Shown piece after piece: positions 20,569-22,940 of a DNA stretch of 22,940 bases. A model generated the notes under the pieces. The model had not been told where the DNA came from, made no database searches, and saw only the letters and a program-made list of their open reading frames with translations. Numbering within the stretch: the stretch's first letter is position 1; the number at the start of each line of letters is the position of its first letter. The stretch is from positions 1-22,940 of the forward strand of contig JAXDKI010000068.1 of NCBI GenBank assembly GCA_034667245.1, read 5' to 3'. The stretch comes from DATBFX01 sp034667245. Its GTDB lineage: Bacteria > Chloroflexota > Chloroflexia > Thermomicrobiales > UBA6265. A program made the position numbers and the translations under genes.

Positions 20569-22608
20569 CTACTCGCAGGCCGGGGCGTCGTCCGGGTCGA
20601 GCGGGTCGGTTTCGGCATCCACCTCCACGCCGTCGGTGGCGCAATCGCCGTCCGTGTCGTCGAGGTTGGGATCGGTCCCGAGCTCGGCTTCCTCGCCGTC
20701 CGTCAGCCCGTCGTTGTCGGCGTCGCCGGCGTCATCGGCCGGCGGCGCGTCTCCCTCGGCGACCACCAGGACCTGGAGGTCAACGCTCGGCGCGTCCGCC
20801 GTCAGCTCGAAGCTGAACTGGCCCTCTTCGCCGCCGGTTACGCCCAGAATCCGATCGACGGAGGCGCCGGAGATCACCACGTCCGACAGGTTGAAGCTGT
20901 AGGTTCCGAGGGGCAGATCGCCCCAGCGCAGCGTGTCGCCGTCCGCGCTCGCGTTGCCTAGTGTGAGCGCCGATGCCTCGCCGGGCGCGACGATCATCAC
21001 GTCGTCGAGGGCGTAGGTGCCGCCCGCCAGGCACTCGTCGTTCGTCGCGTCCGCCGTCGGGCAGAGGTACGCCGTGAGCGAAACCTCGCCCGTCGTCGCC
21101 TCCTCGGGCTGGAAGTTGTAGACCGTCAACTCGGCGGCCGGCGCCTCCAACGAGAGATCGAAGGCAAAGAACGACGGCCCTGCTCCATCCTCGACGTATT
21201 CGAGTGGCCCTTCCGGCCCGACCACGACGTAGCTATCGAAGCCCTCCGGCAAAGCTGTCTCGTGGATACCGAGCGTTCGCGCCTCGCCTGACGCCGGCAG
21301 CTCGAACCCGCTCCAGGTGTAGCCGCCTGCATCCGCGGTCGCGTCGGCGAGCGTCAGCGCCGTGCCCTGGCCGTCACCCTCGAACAACTCGATCGCCAGG
21401 TCGTACCCGCCCGCGGCCGGCTCGCAGAAATCGCCGGCGAGCGTCTCGGCCGTCATCCCAGGCGGGCAGTTGGCGACGTGAACGGTGACCGATCCGGTCG
21501 CCGACGCGAAGAGGTAGAAGTTCACCCGCACGTCCGGCGTCTGCCGGTCGATCGTGAGCTCGCCTGTCCCCAGCGCGTTGCCGTCGACATCGTAGAGCGC
21601 CAGATCGCCGTACCCGGCCGGCAGCTCCGACGGCTGACCGATCTCGTAGTCGCCGAACGTTAGCCCCTCCCAGAGGTACAGGCCGTCCTCACGTTCCGTC
21701 GCGTCCGCCAGCGCAATCTCCTCGTCGGCGCCAGTCCGCAGAGCGACGTCGAAGTCCGCCGTCACCGGCACACAACCGGTCGCGGTCGGATCGGCCGGAT
21801 TCTCCAGATCGTCCGCGGTCACCCCTTGCTCGCAGGCGTAGACGCCGAGAGCGACCGTCCCGAAGAAGCGCGGCGGCGCCGGCACGTCCGGTCCGATGAC
21901 GGCGGCCACAAACGCCGTTTCTCCCTGCGCCGCGCCGGTCAGATCAAGATCGCCGCTAAACTCGGCAGCCTCACCGGCGCCCAGAGTCTGCGGCTCGCCA
22001 CCCGTGCTGACCTCGAGCTCCCCGGCGGTCACGAGGATGAGGACCGGGTAGCCACTGTCGTCCAAGCTGGTTGCCTCGTCCCGTTGCAGCACGTCGCGGA
22101 CGAGATCGAGGTCGCGGTTGCCATCCGGTGCCGCGAAGCGATCCCCGGCAAAGATCAGGTCATCGCCGCCGGCGTCGTTCGCCGCCTCGGCCGCGACGAG
22201 CGCCAACCGGTAATAGCTCACTGTCTGGTCGCTGAGACTCGCGCGCTGCTGCGTGACTCCGTTGCCGGTGAAAGATGCCTCTCCGACCGCCAGCCGCGTT
22301 TGCGACCCGTCAGTCAGGTCGTTGACGACGATCGCGTCCGCATCTGCCAGCGCAAACCCGAGCGCCCGCTCCTGCGGTTCCGCCACCTCGAGCGGTTCCG
22401 CCGAATCGACGACGACCCGCCAGGCAACCTGCTCCGCCGGCATCCCCGCGACACCGTGGGCAATCACCTCGGCATGATCTTGCGCTGGCGATGGCCCATC
22501 GAGCGCTGCCTGTAACCGCGCCATGACCCCAACAGGTCCCGCCAAGACCGCCAGCACAACCAACGCCGCAACCATCCCTCGTCTTGGCACCCAAGCTCCA
22601 AACCTCAT
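20569..22608 (-). CDS. Large secreted protein: cupin-like region, three Cys-paired beta domains, calcium-type repeats
   Basis: The 679-residue protein begins with a signal peptide (RR at 9-10, hydrophobic core about 12-29). Residues about 50-240 look cupin-like, including LVTAGELEVSTGGEPQTL. Three repeated beta-rich units follow at about 248-368, 372-500 and 506-617. Each has one Cys pair (C259/C279, C381/C395, C516/C526) and a WxGLxxGxY-like strand, reminiscent of prealbumin-like surface domains. The end (628-679) carries D-rich DADNDGLTDGEE and DTDGDCATDGVE repeats of the thrombospondin type 3 calcium-binding kind, plus C656/C678. It is probably a cell-surface or secreted binding protein, function unknown. 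ATG 22608 follows AAGGGGA by 5 nt; an upstream frame to 22692 is not needed. Confidence 0.8.
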   Translation of the reverse strand: MRFGAWVPRRGMVAALVVLAVLAGPVGVMARLQAALDGPSPAQDHAEVIAHGVAGMPAEQVAWRVVVDSAEPLEVAEPQERALGFALADADAIVVNDLTDGSQTRLAVGEASFTGNGVTQQRASLSDQTVSYYRLALVAAEAANDAGGDDLIFAGDRFAAPDGNRDLDLVRDVLQRDEATSLDDSGYPVLILVTAGELEVSTGGEPQTLGAGEAAEFSGDLDLTGAAQGETAFVAAVIGPDVPAPPRFFGTVALGVYACEQGVTADDLENPADPTATGCVPVTADFDVALRTGADEEIALADATEREDGLYLWEGLTFGDYEIGQPSELPAGYGDLALYDVDGNALGTGELTIDRQTPDVRVNFYLFASATGSVTVHVANCPPGMTAETLAGDFCEPAAGGYDLAIELFEGDGQGTALTLADATADAGGYTWSGFELPASGEARTLGIHETALPEGFDSYVVVGPEGPLEYVEDGAGPSFFAFDLSLEAPAAELTVYNFQPEEATTGEVSLTAYLCPTADATNDECLAGGTYALDDVMIVAPGEASALTLGNASADGDTLRWGDLPLGTYSFNLSDVVISGASVDRILGVTGGEEGQFSFELTADAPSVDLQVLVVAEGDAPPADDAGDADNDGLTDGEEAELGTDPNLDDTDGDCATDGVEVDAETDPLDPDDAPACE

Positions 22609-22740
22609 CGATTTCCCCTTCTCACGACGAACACCGTACCGGTCGTCCAGACGCACGGCCCGTCCGGATGGTTTCGGAGTGCACATCTTCACCGCCCGGC
22701 GATCACGGTCGGGCCAATTGACTGAGGGGAGCAGGCACGT

Positions 22741-22781
22741 CAGCGGGAGCGTCGCGCCGTGGAGGCCCGACGCTCCCGCTG
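22741..22781 (-). terminator. 14-bp stem hairpin after the partial gene
   Basis: CAGCGGGAGCGTCG (22741-22754) pairs perfectly with 22768-22781 around a 13-nt loop. It lies about 30 bp after the stop of the minus-strand gene entering from the right edge, so it should end that transcript before the secreted-protein gene. No T run is seen. The remainder of 22609-22811 shows nothing else recognisable. Confidence 0.65.
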
Positions 22782-22811
22782 TTCCCGCAGAGCTGGTCTT
22801 TGGTGATCCCG

Positions 22812-22940
22812 TTACGGCGCCGGCGTGGCCGCGGCGCTCGCCTCCACCTGCGTGAAGACGTAGGTCTGGGTGGCCTCCGGGTTCTCGCCCTCGACCGTCA
22901 CCGCGACCTCCGGCCGGCCGTCGGCGCCCTGCCGCAGCGT
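22812..22940 (-). CDS. C-terminal end of an unidentified protein (partial)
   Basis: Only the last 42 codons are in the window; the gene continues past the right edge. The visible part has a beta-strand-like GRPEVAVTVEG and ATQTYVFTQVEA, ending in an Ala/Pro-rich tail ATPAP and TAA. The composition resembles the secreted protein next to it on the same strand, so a related extracellular protein is possible. I do not recognise the family. Confidence 0.6.
   Translation of the reverse strand, partial: TLRQGADGRPEVAVTVEGENPEATQTYVFTQVEASAAATPAP

Overview
This is a GC-rich, gene-dense bacterial segment. It mixes Shine-Dalgarno starts with two apparently leaderless starts. The gene content (PIG-V-like membrane transferase, several DinB-fold proteins, NUDIX pair, M20/M24 peptidases, a luciferase-like F420 enzyme remnant) and the repeat types fit Chloroflexota, perhaps Thermomicrobia-like. 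That placement is inference from style, not from a marker gene. No rRNA, CRISPR array, prophage or plasmid backbone is visible; one tRNA gene is present.

Layout. 1-5.3 kb: octamer repeat arrays, a MOSC-domain protein, a C-terminal scrap of a luciferase-like oxidoreductase, an M20 peptidase, a divergent M24-like protein that has lost most metal ligands, tRNA-Cys, an ADP-ribose-type NUDIX hydrolase and a convergent alpha/beta hydrolase. 5.3-8.1 kb: a LuxR-type response regulator, a nitroreductase overlapping a B3/4-domain protein, and a VOC protein. 8.1-12.7 kb: purD, divergent nudC, a FixH/YtkA-like secreted protein and an MFS transporter that ends inside a 15-unit octamer array. 12.7-16.1 kb, all on the minus strand: a PIG-V-like membrane protein, a DUF559 nuclease-like gene bracketed by 43-bp inverted repeats, and a secreted M1-type metallopeptidase. 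16.1-19.3 kb, all on the plus strand: a JAMM/MPN+ protein, two DinB-fold proteins, an NTF2-like protein and an NAD-dependent epimerase. 19.3-22.9 kb: a receiver-only response regulator divergent from a small HisKA-like protein without its histidine, a scrap of a sugar-permease C-terminus, a large secreted calcium-repeat protein and the end of another gene.

Most genes look like unlinked housekeeping or accessory functions rather than one pathway. The strongest unexplained structure is the DUF559 unit at 13914-14403. Two near-identical inverted repeats, each itself a hairpin, enclose one small nuclease-like gene, and one repeat supplies the gene's stop codon and C-terminal codons. It sits neatly between two genes and looks like a minimal mobile or repeat-maintaining element. 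Second are the dispersed GGCGGACA-type octamer arrays, which form the ends of two genes. Third is the divergent receiver / histidine-less HisKA pair.
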